From contig JASAND010011075.1 in NCBI GenBank assembly GCA_030248195.1, positions 22,569 through 86,568 of the forward strand: a stretch of DNA of 64,000 nucleotides, written 5' to 3'. The translations under genes and the position numbers were made by a program. This stretch comes from Trissonchulus latispiculum. Lineage: Eukaryota; Nematoda; Enoplea; Enoplida; Ironidae. This document shows, in pieces, positions 21,726-31,721 of this stretch; position 1 is the first letter of the stretch; the number at the start of each line of letters is the position of its first letter. Under the pieces are notes generated by a model. It searched no databases. It was not told where the DNA came from and saw only the letters and a list, made by a program, of their open reading frames with translations.

Positions 21726-22564
21726 CCCTTCCCCCGGAGGAATGGCCCTCCCGGCAGGAAAATCTGATTCACACGTATTGACAGACAACGGTGCCGGCAA
21801 AGCAAAGCGAGAGACTGACTGGGGGGCAGCTCCCCCCACCATTTGGACAGAAGTTTCAGCCGAATTTTCAACATAATCGGACCTCCGAACAACATTCTGA
21901 GCCGGAACAGAAACAGCATAGCGCGGCACCAAATGGGGACCCGCCCCTTCCAAATTTTGAACTGTGGTCTCCCGAGCAAGACAGACCGTAGACGGATCCA
22001 CTCCATCAAATCTGTCCCGAAATTCGGAGACCGCCACTTCAGACTCCCGAGGGACAGGACCCACCCCTGAGGGGGGAGGAACCCCCCCACTGGCGCAGGC
22101 GACTGTTCGGCTACCGCAATTAGCGGTCCCCCCCAAGTTTGCTGCAACATTTCACTGTACCCCCCCGCACCAATAGATTGAACATTTGACCCAGGCACAG
22201 CCCCAGGCTGATCCAGGTGAGCGGAGTAGTGGGACCCGGGGGACTTCCCCCGGCCCACCCCCGAACTTTGCGAAGTTTGTACATGCACGACAGTCGAACT
22301 GGGAGTTGGGACCACTGGGGAGGGACGGAGCGAACCCCAACCCACCCCAGTCAACGTTGGACGCGGCGTCCCCCCTACACCTAAACTGGTACCGGTTTGG
22401 GGGAGATTTCCCCCGCCCCCCAATCCAGACGTGGCAGGCTGTGACATCACAGAAACTTCGTCTACTTCAGGTGCCTGATGAGCAGGCAAATTTGCAAAAA
22501 GAAAAACTTTTTCTTTTTGTTCTTTTGATCTGGCGCGAGTATTAGGAGGAGAAAAAAGAGGCAT
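21710..22564 (-). CDS. Short gag-like open frame of the 1.4-kb element
   Basis: 284 codons from the ATG at 22564 (MPLFSPPNTRARSKEQKEKV). The start has the TRxRS...EKVxLFxxLP pattern also seen at 9831, which ties the two element families together. The remainder is Gly/Pro/Ser-rich without a capsid fold or zinc knuckle, and it ends inside the 3' LTR. It is best seen as the N-terminal leader of a gag gene whose body was deleted. Whether a protein is made is unknown. Confidence 0.5.
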   Translation of the reverse strand: MPLFSPPNTRARSKEQKEKVFLFANLPAHQAPEVDEVSVMSQPATSGLGGGGNLPQTGTSLGVGGTPRPTLTGVGWGSLRPSPVVPTPSSTVVHVQTSQSSGVGRGKSPGSHYSAHLDQPGAVPGSNVQSIGAGGYSEMLQQTWGGPLIAVAEQSPAPVGGFLPPQGWVLSLGSLKWRSPNFGTDLMEWIRLRSVLLGRPQFKIWKGRVPIWCRAMLFLFRLRMLFGGPIMLKIRLKLLSKWWGELPPSQSLALLCRHRCLSIRVNQIFLPGGPFLRGKGVKSL

Positions 22565-22590
22565 TTACCCCATGACACGGTCGCCAATTT

Positions 22591-22849
22591 TGTAGAAATG
22601 TTGTCACTATGTGTACTGCTGAATAAATGACTAGTAAAAGAGTGTGCAGGTTCTTCGCTCGGTAGTGTATGCCTAAGTGAATTCTCCTCGCGCCTAGCTC
22701 TCAAAATGCTAGAAACTATGAAATTAGGAAAGACATGATACTTTTACTTCAAACAAATAAAATTCAAATATACATTCTCCAGAACTTCAAGAACATCCAA
22801 ATTTGACAAAATAGCGAGATTCTTACTCCAAAGTCACAAAGACTTAACC
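22591..22849 (-). repeat. 5' LTR of the 1.4-kb element
   Basis: Direct partner of 21467-21725. The internal region begins at 22590 on the minus strand with the primer-binding site. Confidence 0.75.
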
Positions 22850-24283
22850 TACGTCACAGCTGCCACACGAATTTCACTAAAAGCAATCACAGCTCCCGCC
22901 CAACTTAATCAACCGACCAACTAACTACTAACTGACAACTGAACCAATACCCACACTTTTTGAATTCAAACTCCATAGTGAGAAACTACCCGATTAGCTA
23001 AGGTTAGAATTTGTTTCATCGTTTATGAAGATTTTCACGAAAGAATACGAAATATTCCACACTATTAACAGTCAATATAAAAGAGTTGCCAGACTCTCTG
23101 TAGGGATGGATTTGAGTAATTCTAAATTAGCCTTACCCCAAATGGTATATTAGATTACGCAAGTTCAGCCAAGGACTGGGCTCTTCTTCAGGTTAGTGTA
23201 ATTTCTCTATTCTGACTGTAGTCCGATGCTATAACCTAACTCACTTCCGCTATTGGTGTCCTATGTGCTTTATGTGCGTGTTATGTCGGTGCACTCCCTT
23301 TATCTGTCCTTTACAGTACCAAAGGACCAAAAACCAATACTAATTAATAATAATGATAATAAATAATAATAATACAATTGAGGGTGGGTTCGGACTTTGG
23401 GTGAGCTCTCAGTTGCTGCAAAGTAGTCGCTAGGACTCCACAGCCCACTTTAGAGATTGCTATCGGAGAGGTTCCTGCAGATCAACTCCTTTTCAAGAGG
23501 ATCAGACAATACAAGGTTAGGAGAGGAGGGGAATTTACCAGGAGATAACCGGTTAAAGTTAAACAATTAGATTAAAGTTCAAGATTAATTTAGATCTGTC
23601 TTCTGTCTCTTCTGTTAGCTTCTTAGATCACAATCGTAACTTGGCTTTAAAGCAGAGCAAAGGGAGTTCCCACTCCCAACAGGTCAACCAAAGTATAGCT
23701 CATCATTTTTCAAACGGATGAAAGAGAAGAATTAGATCAATGTACGTATCAAGAGTTCAACCTGAACTTTTAAACTGGAGTACAGACCAAGTTCCAATTT
23801 TCAATTATATGATCGGTTTTGGTTTTCCGCCCAATGATCTCGGTGCTTACAGGGTTCCTCTCTGCCTCAAAGTTTCAGTTACTCTCTAACTCGACTGGAG
23901 TACCTACAGTTAATTAATCCAAATGTTCCTGACTGAGTCTGACTTCCGAGCTCTTCCGGCTCCCACTAATAATACTAGATCCAAGACTGATCGTCACCAC
24001 AATTCGACCAGAGGCACGATTGACGTCTTCAGGGGAGAGATCCGTTGATTTCGCACCTGAATCAAATGGGTTAAAACTCATTAGTACGCAATTATGGTGC
24101 GGGAATCGAACCCAGCAACCATTATTCACTCTTTCGGCTTTCTGATCTTGAGCGCGAGCTTGTCATATAGAAACGGTTAGAATATTTTAAACTTGCTAAC
24201 TTTAATAATAAAAAATTCGGCCGTTTTAATGCTATCTCTAACTTTACAAAACCAAAGGCGCAGAATGTGATAATTTGAGCAAT

Positions 24284-24311
24284 TTCCTGCACTGTTGTGC
24301 AGGAAATTATA
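24284..24311. repeat. Perfect 12-bp hairpin
   Basis: AATTTCCTGCAC, a TGTT loop, then GTGCAGGAAATT. Flanking CGCAGAATGT and ACATTCTGCG extend an imperfect foldback to about 24200-24400. It could be the centre of a small foldback element. Confidence 0.6.
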
Positions 24312-25499
24312 ACTAAAACTCATTTCTGTAATGTACATTCTGCGTTTGAGCGGTATGGGGCTATAACGCTGAATTCGGCTCATTTCGAGTTTCTGATTAT
24401 AAACGAGAGCCAATTTCTTGAATCAGTTAACGGTTATTTCTATAATTCGGCTATTGAACAGAGAAGATACAACAATCGCAAATTTACTTGCTTTTGGACG
24501 ATTTCTGGTAGGAAATACCCATTTCCTTCATAGATTGATTCACAACCGTAATTTCGACATTAAACTGTAAAACTTGTGCATAAACGTTAGTTTTACTACT
24601 ATTGGAAGATAGTCTGATGCATATTAACCGTTAATCATACGTAACTAATAAGGGTATAATCTGGTTCAAGGTTATTGCTAGTTCCCGTGTATTGCTGCAT
24701 TAGATGCTTATTAGACACATACTTATTCGTGATGTTTTATTTGAGCTACTGAGCAAGAACCACAAATTGCACCTGCTTTGCTGGTTTGTAAACCTGACGG
24801 ACACTGAACTGTTAAACGTAGTGCCGTTCCAATTACTGATTTCAAGAATCCTGACCGTGGGTGATCATGAAAATTGCAACATTTCCCGCAGCGGACGAAA
24901 ACATGATAACCACTGTTTTAAACAGCGAATACAATGATTATGACAATTAATAACAGTATCTTACCTACAGCTAACTTCTTACGTATTCCTAGGTAAATTT
25001 CACAAAGAATGCAGAAGATTTGAATTTCGGTCAAAATGATGTCAGCATTGTGCAATTCGAATTAAGCACAGCGTCCTTTTGTTGCGATTCGTCCGCCCTA
25101 TCACGTAAAGCTGCCTATGCGGACGAATTGAGGACTTCCTGAGCATTATCTGATGGTTATGACCTAATCCGGGGTCCCCTTGACCCTAGGCCTAGATTCA
25201 CTACCTCATTTGCATATTTTCACTCATACTTCAATTATGCAGTTTATGACCACATTCCAACGTACATTCCATCCGATTGGACTCACACACGCCACTAACT
25301 AAATCTAACTTCCAATTATGCAATTTCCCGTTTATTATCTGATTCTTAGGTAGTTATTTTGTAATGCCCCTAACACCACGGGTACTGGGACAGAAAACAC
25401 ATGTACATACACAAACACATATACTCTTTTATCTCCGATTGCTTCATTCAACATACAACCATTTATTTATTACAAACTTAGCTAAAGACGCACATTCAT

Positions 25500-25725
25500 C
25501 AGTTGCATATATACCTTTACGTAACATTCATACCGTGCCACTGCTGACACACTCACGTAGCATTTATACAACACCCACACTGTTCCACTGCTGTCACACT
25601 TATACAGCATTTATACAGCATTCACACTATGCCACTGCTGGCACACTTATACGACATCCACACAACATTCACACTGTGCCACTGCTGGCACACTTATACG
25701 ACATTCACACAACATTCACACTGAC
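25500..25725. repeat. Tandem repeat, unit of about 50 bp
   Basis: About four imperfect copies of a unit containing CACACTGTGCCACTGCTGGC, then ACACTTATACGACATTC. The 186-codon frame at 25364-25924 is open only because the repeat keeps it so. Its His/Thr-rich translation mirrors the repeat and resembles no protein I know. Confidence 0.7.
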
Positions 25726-26299
25726 GTACTGTATTGCTAATATTTGCGTGACTGCTAATCAGATCCCCCTTATCCTGCCTAATACCTTAATATCAGTCAC
25801 TCTAGGACCTCAAGACCTTTATCACAAAAAAGAGTTTACAAGAGTTGCCGCATTCACACACTCATTCTTACGCTTTCACACAAATCGCATAAACCACTTT
25901 GATTCCTCATTCTCACTGTGGTAATTCTCACAACCTTCATCAACCGAAGGGGTTTACGTGAGCTGCCTCACACATACGAATGCACACAAAACAAACAGTC
26001 ATACACACATTTTCACGCATTCTGTCTTAGCTAATACATTCTAACGCCTTAAAACAAACATAATTACTAACCATGATTACAATTATGAACTATATGAAAC
26101 AATCCTAACTACAAGTTTCCTTATTTCTAATCTAATTTCTAGGTACTTCCCTAAACTACTGGTTTATGCACATTTTGAAACTTTCACGTCGAAGTTGCTG
26201 TTTTATTTAACGTTTTGTAAACTTTGAGGTTTGGAAAACTCGGATTTTAGGAAAACCTCACGTTTTCCTCATTTAAAACAAAGTTTGATGGAAATTTGT

Positions 26300-28140
26300 G
26301 AAAGCCTGAGTGAATAATAATTGCTAAGCAATTATTATTAAACAAGATAGCAGAAAACATATTTTAATTTACTGATCAGAGGAAGCCGGCTATTCCTCCC
26401 TAAAACTCAGAATTATTAATGAACCAAATAAAAGACTCAAGATTTTGGATTCAGTTTGAAAATAACCTATATTTTAGAAACCTGACAATTTCGAAGCCGA
26501 CCTAAAGCTGAAAATAAGGACAATTATGTAAACAGTGATTTTTAAATCATTAGCGCCTTCGTTACAGAATATGGCCGGCAACACCTAGTTGCCGGCTGTG
26601 GGGTGAAAAGATCCTTATAATTAGCTTAATAACAATTAGGGTCGTAATTAAGGGACCCTCTATCTCAGACTCAGAAGGTAAGTCCCCGCTCAAAGTCCCG
26701 TTATCTTGCAAAACCCCATGGCCACGAGGGCCCTCTTTACAATAAAAATTGGCCTCTAGGGCCGTGGCTTGGAATGATAAAAAATTGGCCAATTGGCCGC
26801 ATAAAAAAGGAAAAGGGACCAGAAGGCCAAAAGTCGCATATATAAAAATATAAAATCCTTAATTCTTTATCCTAGCCAGTGAATTTTGAGCCGGGTACAG
26901 AAGACCCAAAGGCTCCTCAGAGTGTAGGTGTTCGCGGGTATAAGCTCACATCCTTTTCTGGACCGAAGGCCAGAAAAGTCCCTATATTTTTGCTAAGAAT
27001 TTATAGTGAGTGCACAGTCCTAGGTGCTGCAAACCACAGCCCACTATAAGGACGTGCACTAGGAGAGGAAAATTTGGCCGACCGCTCTCGGTCGGCCCTC
27101 AGCGAACACTAATGAAAATTTTAGAATTCGCCACTGAGCTGACAGCTCTCTGACAGCTCAGTGACAGCTCGGAGACGGAGACTTCTCTTTGATTTTAGGT
27201 GGAAGCTTCTAGAAGTTTCTAGAAACTTCTAGAAGCTTCCTATCTTTTCCACATGAAGATCCAGGCTCTTTTCGGGCCTGGTGGTCAGTTGGGGTGAAGA
27301 TTAACGATAATGGCGAAATATTGCCCCCAACTGACCACTTTTCTGATTAATTTCTGGGTCTGAAACTTTCTGAAATTTTATAAAATTTTGGTTAACATGT
27401 AAATGCAACCAAAGGGGGAAGTTTCGGACACAATTTTCAACTTTCACGAGTTTGACTGAAATGGGGCTCAAAAATCAGGCCAATCCCGGCCGATTATGGG
27501 AAAAATACTTTTAAGTGCCAATTTTGGGCACGGTTTATACGTCTATTTTCAATTTCTTAATTTTCTTTGGCTTCTCTTGTCCTGGGCTCCTACTTTGAAA
27601 TTTCAGGTAAACTTTTGGCCACAAACAAGAGAAGCCAACACAGCAGCCTTAGCAACAATTGCTCCCTATTGCTAGAAACTCAGTGTCCTCGCTTGACCGA
27701 GGAAGTAGGGAGCAATTGCCTAAAAATGTGCATAAAAATTCGTACGTATTTTCCTAGGTAAAACTAACTACAATTCCTGTCTCTACGTATGTTATTACCT
27801 ATTTCTGCTAATTTTCATTAATTTTAAATTATTAAGGAGGAGGCTAAGCCCCCTCCAGACCTACCTATGTACACAAAAGTGTATACTAACTTTTTTCTGG
27901 AGAGGCAATTCTCTCCTGGCATTGGCCCAAAACTAATGTTCAAGTGAGGACAAACCTCACGTAAAGAGAATGAATGGACGTAGTAGTACTCCCACTACTA
28001 CGCTGTCTGGGAAGCAGACGGCTTCCCAGACAATGAAAAAGGGAGTTTCAAAAGTTAACACAAAGGTGGGTGGGTACCAAATTTTCAGGTAAACCTTTTA
28101 AAGAGGTAAGATTACGAAACTAGAAGTAATCTTATTAAAA
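26300..28140. repeat. Hairpin-dense region of unknown nature
   Basis: At least ten different perfect or near-perfect stems lie back to back. They include AATAATAATTGC/GCAATTATTATT (26313-26339), GCCGGCAAC/GTTGCCGGC (26574-26596), CTTTTCTGG/CCAGAAAAG (26953-26978), GGCCGACCG/CGGTCGGCC (27076-27097) and GGTCAGTTGGGG/CCCCAACTGACC (27283-27336). Further stems are TGGCTTCTCTTGT/ACAAGAGAAGCCA (27568-27637), CAATTGCTCCCTA/TAGGGAGCAATTG (27656-27718), GGAGAG/CTCTCC (27899-27916), CGTAGTAGT/ACTACTACG (27979-28002) and TGTCTGGGAAG/CTTCCCAGACA (28004-28032). The stems do not share a sequence. It could be a mobile element, a structured RNA or a satellite remnant. No frame here is coding. Confidence 0.6.
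27201..27240. promoter_or_regulatory. Perfect 40-bp palindrome forming an eight-unit heat-shock element
   Basis: The two 20-bp halves (GGAAGCTTCTAGAAGTTTCT and its complement) are exactly inverted. Inside, GAA and TTC alternate at perfect 5-bp spacing: GAA-TTC-GAA-TTC-GAA-TTC-GAA-TTC. Heat-shock factor trimers bind such nGAAn arrays, and three units usually suffice. No heat-shock gene is visible within several kilobases, so the site may be mobile-element cargo or a chance product of the hairpin-rich region. Binding is inferred from the motif only. Confidence 0.6.
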
Positions 28141-29569
28141 CATTTTCATTAATAACTCACTCATTTTTTGGAGTTGAAAGATGGGGATTACATTTTTGGA
28201 ATCAGGAGAAAATTGCCTTTCCGATGAGCCTAAGTTGTTTACTAGCCAAAAATTATGAAAGTTAACTAATTAAGGCCTAATTACTACTAATTAAGGAATA
28301 TAAATACTAGCTAACCAATAATAAATCCAATTTACATTATATACTACCTATATATATACCTATTTTAAGCCTACCTAAATGACTATCTTCCAATACGTGG
28401 CATTTTCTTGCCTTAAAACTGCACTTTAGAGAATTTCTACGATCGTAAACACAAATTTGCGCGATTCTTTTCTGTAATTAGAACTAAAATTGCTTTGGCA
28501 CGGATTTCTTAACCACCATGGCTGTCAATATTACTGAAAAGGTCCCATCCCGGACCAATTCCAGATCAAAGAAGAGTACCCACTCTTCAACTAGATCTCC
28601 TGCCAATTCACTCTGATCAATAGATTCTTTGATTCTGGTATTAGTTTTATGTATGCGTTCTGTTATTCTTATTACTTTAGGTGATGAGGTACTCCTACCA
28701 AATGATTAAAAGAGTCTACTTTCGTTATTAATTCAACCTTTGGGGTAGAGACCGGAATATTAAGTACTGGTTTTAGTCTGGCAACTGATATTTTCTTCCA
28801 AATACAAGATATCTATATAAATATGAACTTGGACATTCGATTCTGGCAAACATGATGAAACATAATAATTGCAATGATCTTCTATTTAACAGGATTTTGC
28901 TCGTTCTTTCAAACAATTAACTGATTAACCAATTTCAACCAATTTTGACCATTAATGATAGTCTTTTCATTACACATGGTTACTGAAAAAAGCAGAAGAA
29001 AAAGCCTTACGCCCAGGTTACCCCCTCCTCCTTATACTTTAACAACATATATCCCATTGTCCTAAGTCTTCGTGGAAAGAAAAGGAGTTACACAGCTTCT
29101 CCCTTGTTTCTGAGCACAATAACACCCAGTGTAGGTAGACTAAAGACAGAGACTGCCGTTCACCTGGTATATCGCGCGGAATCTTGAAAAGCATAAGAAA
29201 GAAGCGTATGCTTTTTCTGTGCTTAGCTAGCTAAATCGACTCGTGCATGCTGAGCAAATTAATAGTAAAGCGCCTAGAAGAAGCAAATAGAAAAACCCTC
29301 TTCTGGCACAATATATCCACTCGGCCTATACCTAGGAAGTGAAGCATATAATTTTTTCAGGGTATGCACTACAGTTACCAGGTAAATAGCTGAAATTAAT
29401 AAATGCAGCCTACGTAGATGCATCAGGAAAATCACTATATGATTATTTTGTTCCAAAGCTATCATTTTGACAACCTCTTGAAGGAAAACTTTTGTGTCTT
29501 AACATGTCAAAGCAAATCCAAATCAAACTTAAACTGAGTCAATAAGTAGAAAATCCATCTCGGTTTCAC
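28141..29569. other. No gene seen
   Basis: AT-rich sequence with a few small hairpins (AAGAGTACCCACTCTT near 28573; AAAAGCATA...TATGCTTTT near 29190). The 63-codon minus-strand frame at 29274-29465 has no supporting splice or start signals. Confidence 0.4.
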
Positions 29570-30050
29570 CAAGAGTTTATAATACCAAGAGTGAGAAACT
29601 TGGCCCTTCCTAATGGAAATGGCCTGCGAGATGCTCGGCACATTAAGGCCGAAATCTCGGGGGGGGGGTACCACTTACCATTGTTCAGCATGTGTTTATA
29701 TGCGTTTGAACTAAAACTCATCTGATTGGCTAATCGCCTACCTTATGTCAAATTTAGGGTATAAGCGGACCCCCCCCCCCTCGAGATTCGACTGCATATA
29801 AACACACGCTAACAACGCTAAGCGGGACCCCCCTGAGATCTCGGGGGGGGGGGTCCGCTTATACAGCTAAATTTGACATAAGTAGGTGATTAGCCAATCA
29901 GATGCGTTTTAGTTCAAACGCATATAAACACATGCTGAACAATGGTAAGTGGTACCCCCCCCGAGATTTCGGTCTTAATGTGACGAGCATTTCGCAGGCC
30001 ATTTCCATTAGGAAGGGCCAAGCTTCCCACTCTTGGTATTATAAACTCTT
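29570..30050. mobile_element. Foldback element with 230-bp arms and 7-8-bp target duplication
   Basis: The ends are CAAGAGTTTATAATACC and its inverse. GGTTTCAC lies on both sides (29562-29569 and 30051-30058); the exact length is 7 or 8 because of a shared G. The arms contain AATCTCGGGGGGGG and GTCCGCTTATA tracts, and meet near 29810. The arms are almost identical, so the element is fairly young or kept alike by conversion. No protein is encoded. An 8-bp duplication would fit hAT or P-like transposases. Confidence 0.65.
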
Positions 30051-30085
30051 GGTTTCACGTACGGCTGCGGTGCCAGGAATCTAAA

Positions 30086-30305
30086 ATGTGGGAGTGCACT
30101 GTTGCAGCCGGAAGTTCAATAGGTAAGTATGAAGTCCTCTGTCGGCGATTAAAACTAATAATTTTAGTTTTATTCCAGGATAGGTACGACGAAAGTAAAT
30201 GCAGGAAAAGGAGTGGTTATGATATATTAGTGAAGAATGAAAGCCATGAAAGGAACCATTTGGTTTCTTTACTTTTGTATCGTAATAAATCAACATCCTT
30301 CTAAA
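30086..30305 (+). CDS. Possible small two-exon gene (weak)
   Basis: An ATG at 30086 opens MWECTVAAGSSI and is followed by a good donor, ATAG|GTAAGT. About 50 bp later come two acceptors, ATAATTTTAG and TTTTATTCCAG. With the first acceptor the frame continues for about 43 residues (VLFQDRYDESKCRKRSGYDI and beyond) to TAA at 30303. With the second it stops at once. No family is recognised and the product would be under 60 residues. It may be a chance arrangement next to the foldback element. Confidence 0.2.
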
Positions 30306-31299
30306 ATTTTAGATCTAAGTTCTAAGATCTATAAATCGCATCGGTATTCGGTACTACCCAGGTCAGATTCACAATTATTATTATTATCCATCCAACAATA
30401 ACGAGAAACTGATTTTAATTAATGGAAAACATAGTTGACTAATCCTTGTCAGAAATCAGCACAATTACAAAATAATGATCGGCGGCCGTCGCTTCCGCAC
30501 AGGACTACGCTTTGATTGAAATGAAAATAGTTAAGTTTCAAGAAGAAAACGGGAGCTTATTACTTGCTCTAGTGAAGCTACTTTCTGAAAGCAGTCTGAA
30601 TTCTTTGTTCCACATCAAAAGCGTAGGTCTGCACTACATTGTTGGCGTAAAATGAGACATTTAAGAGCAAGTTGACTTTATCATTATATTCTCCATCTAA
30701 AGTTACAAGCAGGCGACTTTTTCTATGCTTCTTGGAAACAGCTCACGGCTTAGTTTTGGCAAATATAGAAATTCTAGGTACTAAAGTTTCAATAGAGACA
30801 CATGATGGTACAGGTTACAGGCTGAAGTCTGAATCAAGATGGAAATAGTAATCATCTCGGTTGGGTAGATCTGATCAAGCTGATCTGTAAATTGCTGAAA
30901 ACTGTAAAAAGACCGAAAATGGAGGTGTCTGCATCCCCTTGATGTTCATTACAGTTACATGAACGATATAATTTACTAATATATATTAACCTTAGCGATT
31001 TAACCAACAGTAAAATCAGCACAAAGAACCTGACATGGTAGTATGGTGCCAATCGAGCAGAACAAATAAGCGCATACCTCATGCCATATGCTCAATGTAG
31101 ATAAGCAAAGTGCACATTCCTTGCGACAACCGATCCTTTCCCCCTGTTGCGTGTTACGCAATGCTATATTGCGTGCCAATTTTTTCACTTACGGAGCTAA
31201 TTTGCATATTTTCAGTTCCTGTCTAGTTTTCCTTATGCTGTTGACATTAAAGTCAGTCTTGTAAGATTCAACGTGATCTGTCTGACACAAGTTGTCACA
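30306..31299. other. No gene seen; may contain a degenerate 5' LTR
   Basis: No coding frame is supported. If the primer-binding site at 31300 is real, the bases before it (ending GTTGTCACA) should be the end of the 5' LTR of the BEL/Pao element. No partner LTR could be found downstream of 36840, so its start cannot be placed. Confidence 0.35.
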
Positions 31300-31315
31300 T
31301 GGTGCCGAAATCCAG
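31300..31315 (+). other. Putative primer-binding site of the BEL/Pao element
   Basis: TGGTGCCGAAATCCAG follows a CA dinucleotide, as expected right after an LTR. It lies 420 bp upstream of the first gag ATG. The start TGG is typical of tRNA-primed elements; the tRNA was not identified. Confidence 0.4.
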
Positions 31316-31359
31316 TTTTTACCTTTTTTCAATTTGATTGCTCTTATTTCTGATTTCAC

Positions 31360-31667
31360 ATTTGCTGGTAGTCAGCAAATAAGCTCATCATTATTTCACA
31401 TTATCCATTTGCTGTTGTTCAGCAAACATTCAGTTCCTCTTGGGAAAGCATTTGCTGTTGTTCAGCAAATGTATCAGTTGTCCATACGCTTATTTTGAAA
31501 CTTTTCAGTTGCTGTCGTTCAGCAAATGTGACCATATTTCAGTTGTTTCCAATTTTCATTTCCATTCCATTCTTAGGATTCTTGAGATTTATTGTTGTTC
31601 TATAAATCTACTCAATTTTGTTCAACGAACTCCATCAGTTCTTGATTTATTGATAAGTTAATAAATC
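31360..31667 (+). repeat. Array of six short hairpins in the BEL/Pao leader
   Basis: Four hairpins have stem TTTGCTG/CAGCAAA, or a close variant, and a 5-base loop (mostly TTGTT): 31360-31380, 31408-31426, 31449-31471 and 31509-31525. Two more have stem GATTTAT/ATAAATC: 31586-31608 and 31644-31667. They lie between the primer site and the gag start, where retroelements carry dimerisation and packaging signals. That role is a hypothesis. The loops are similar while the sequence between the hairpins is not. Confidence 0.6.
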
Positions 31668-31721
31668 ATTTCTATCCATGTTCAATCCTGGTCAATTTTC
31701 AACTGTCTGTAGACGGTATTT

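Larger units (their letters stand above)
21467..22849 (-). mobile_element. Young 1.4-kb non-autonomous LTR element (TRIM-like)
   Basis: Two direct 259-bp repeats (21467-21725 and 22591-22849) differ at only two positions by eye, so the insertion is recent. Read on the minus strand: 5' LTR, AAAT, a TGGCGACCGTGTCA primer site at about 22573-22586, ATG at 22564, a Gly/Pro-rich frame, then a purine tract (CCGGGGGAAGGGGG) just before the 3' LTR. On the minus strand the LTR ends in TTTCTACA but starts GGTTAAG rather than TG, and no exact target duplication is visible. The element encodes no enzyme. Confidence 0.75.
22850..26299. other. No gene seen; scattered hairpins and a tRNA-like B-box
   Basis: No frame with coding character was found over 3.4 kb. 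A tRNA-like B-box lies on the minus strand at 24102-24112 (GGTTCGATTCC inside CTGGGTTCGATTCCCGCACC), without a matching 5' half. A 10-bp stem ATTCGTCCGC / GCGGACGAAT lies at 25087-25128. The tract at 23390-23540 shares GCTGCAAA...CACAGCCCACT...AGGAGAGGA with 26990-27070, so it may belong to the same repeat family as the hairpin-dense region that follows. Confidence 0.4.

Noticed and set aside
25500..25725. Repeat array considered as CRISPR
   Set aside because: The units are contiguous and imperfect without unique spacers, and the genome is eukaryotic.
25364..25924. 186-codon frame
   Set aside because: Open only because a 50-bp tandem repeat lacks stops in that frame; composition mirrors the repeat.
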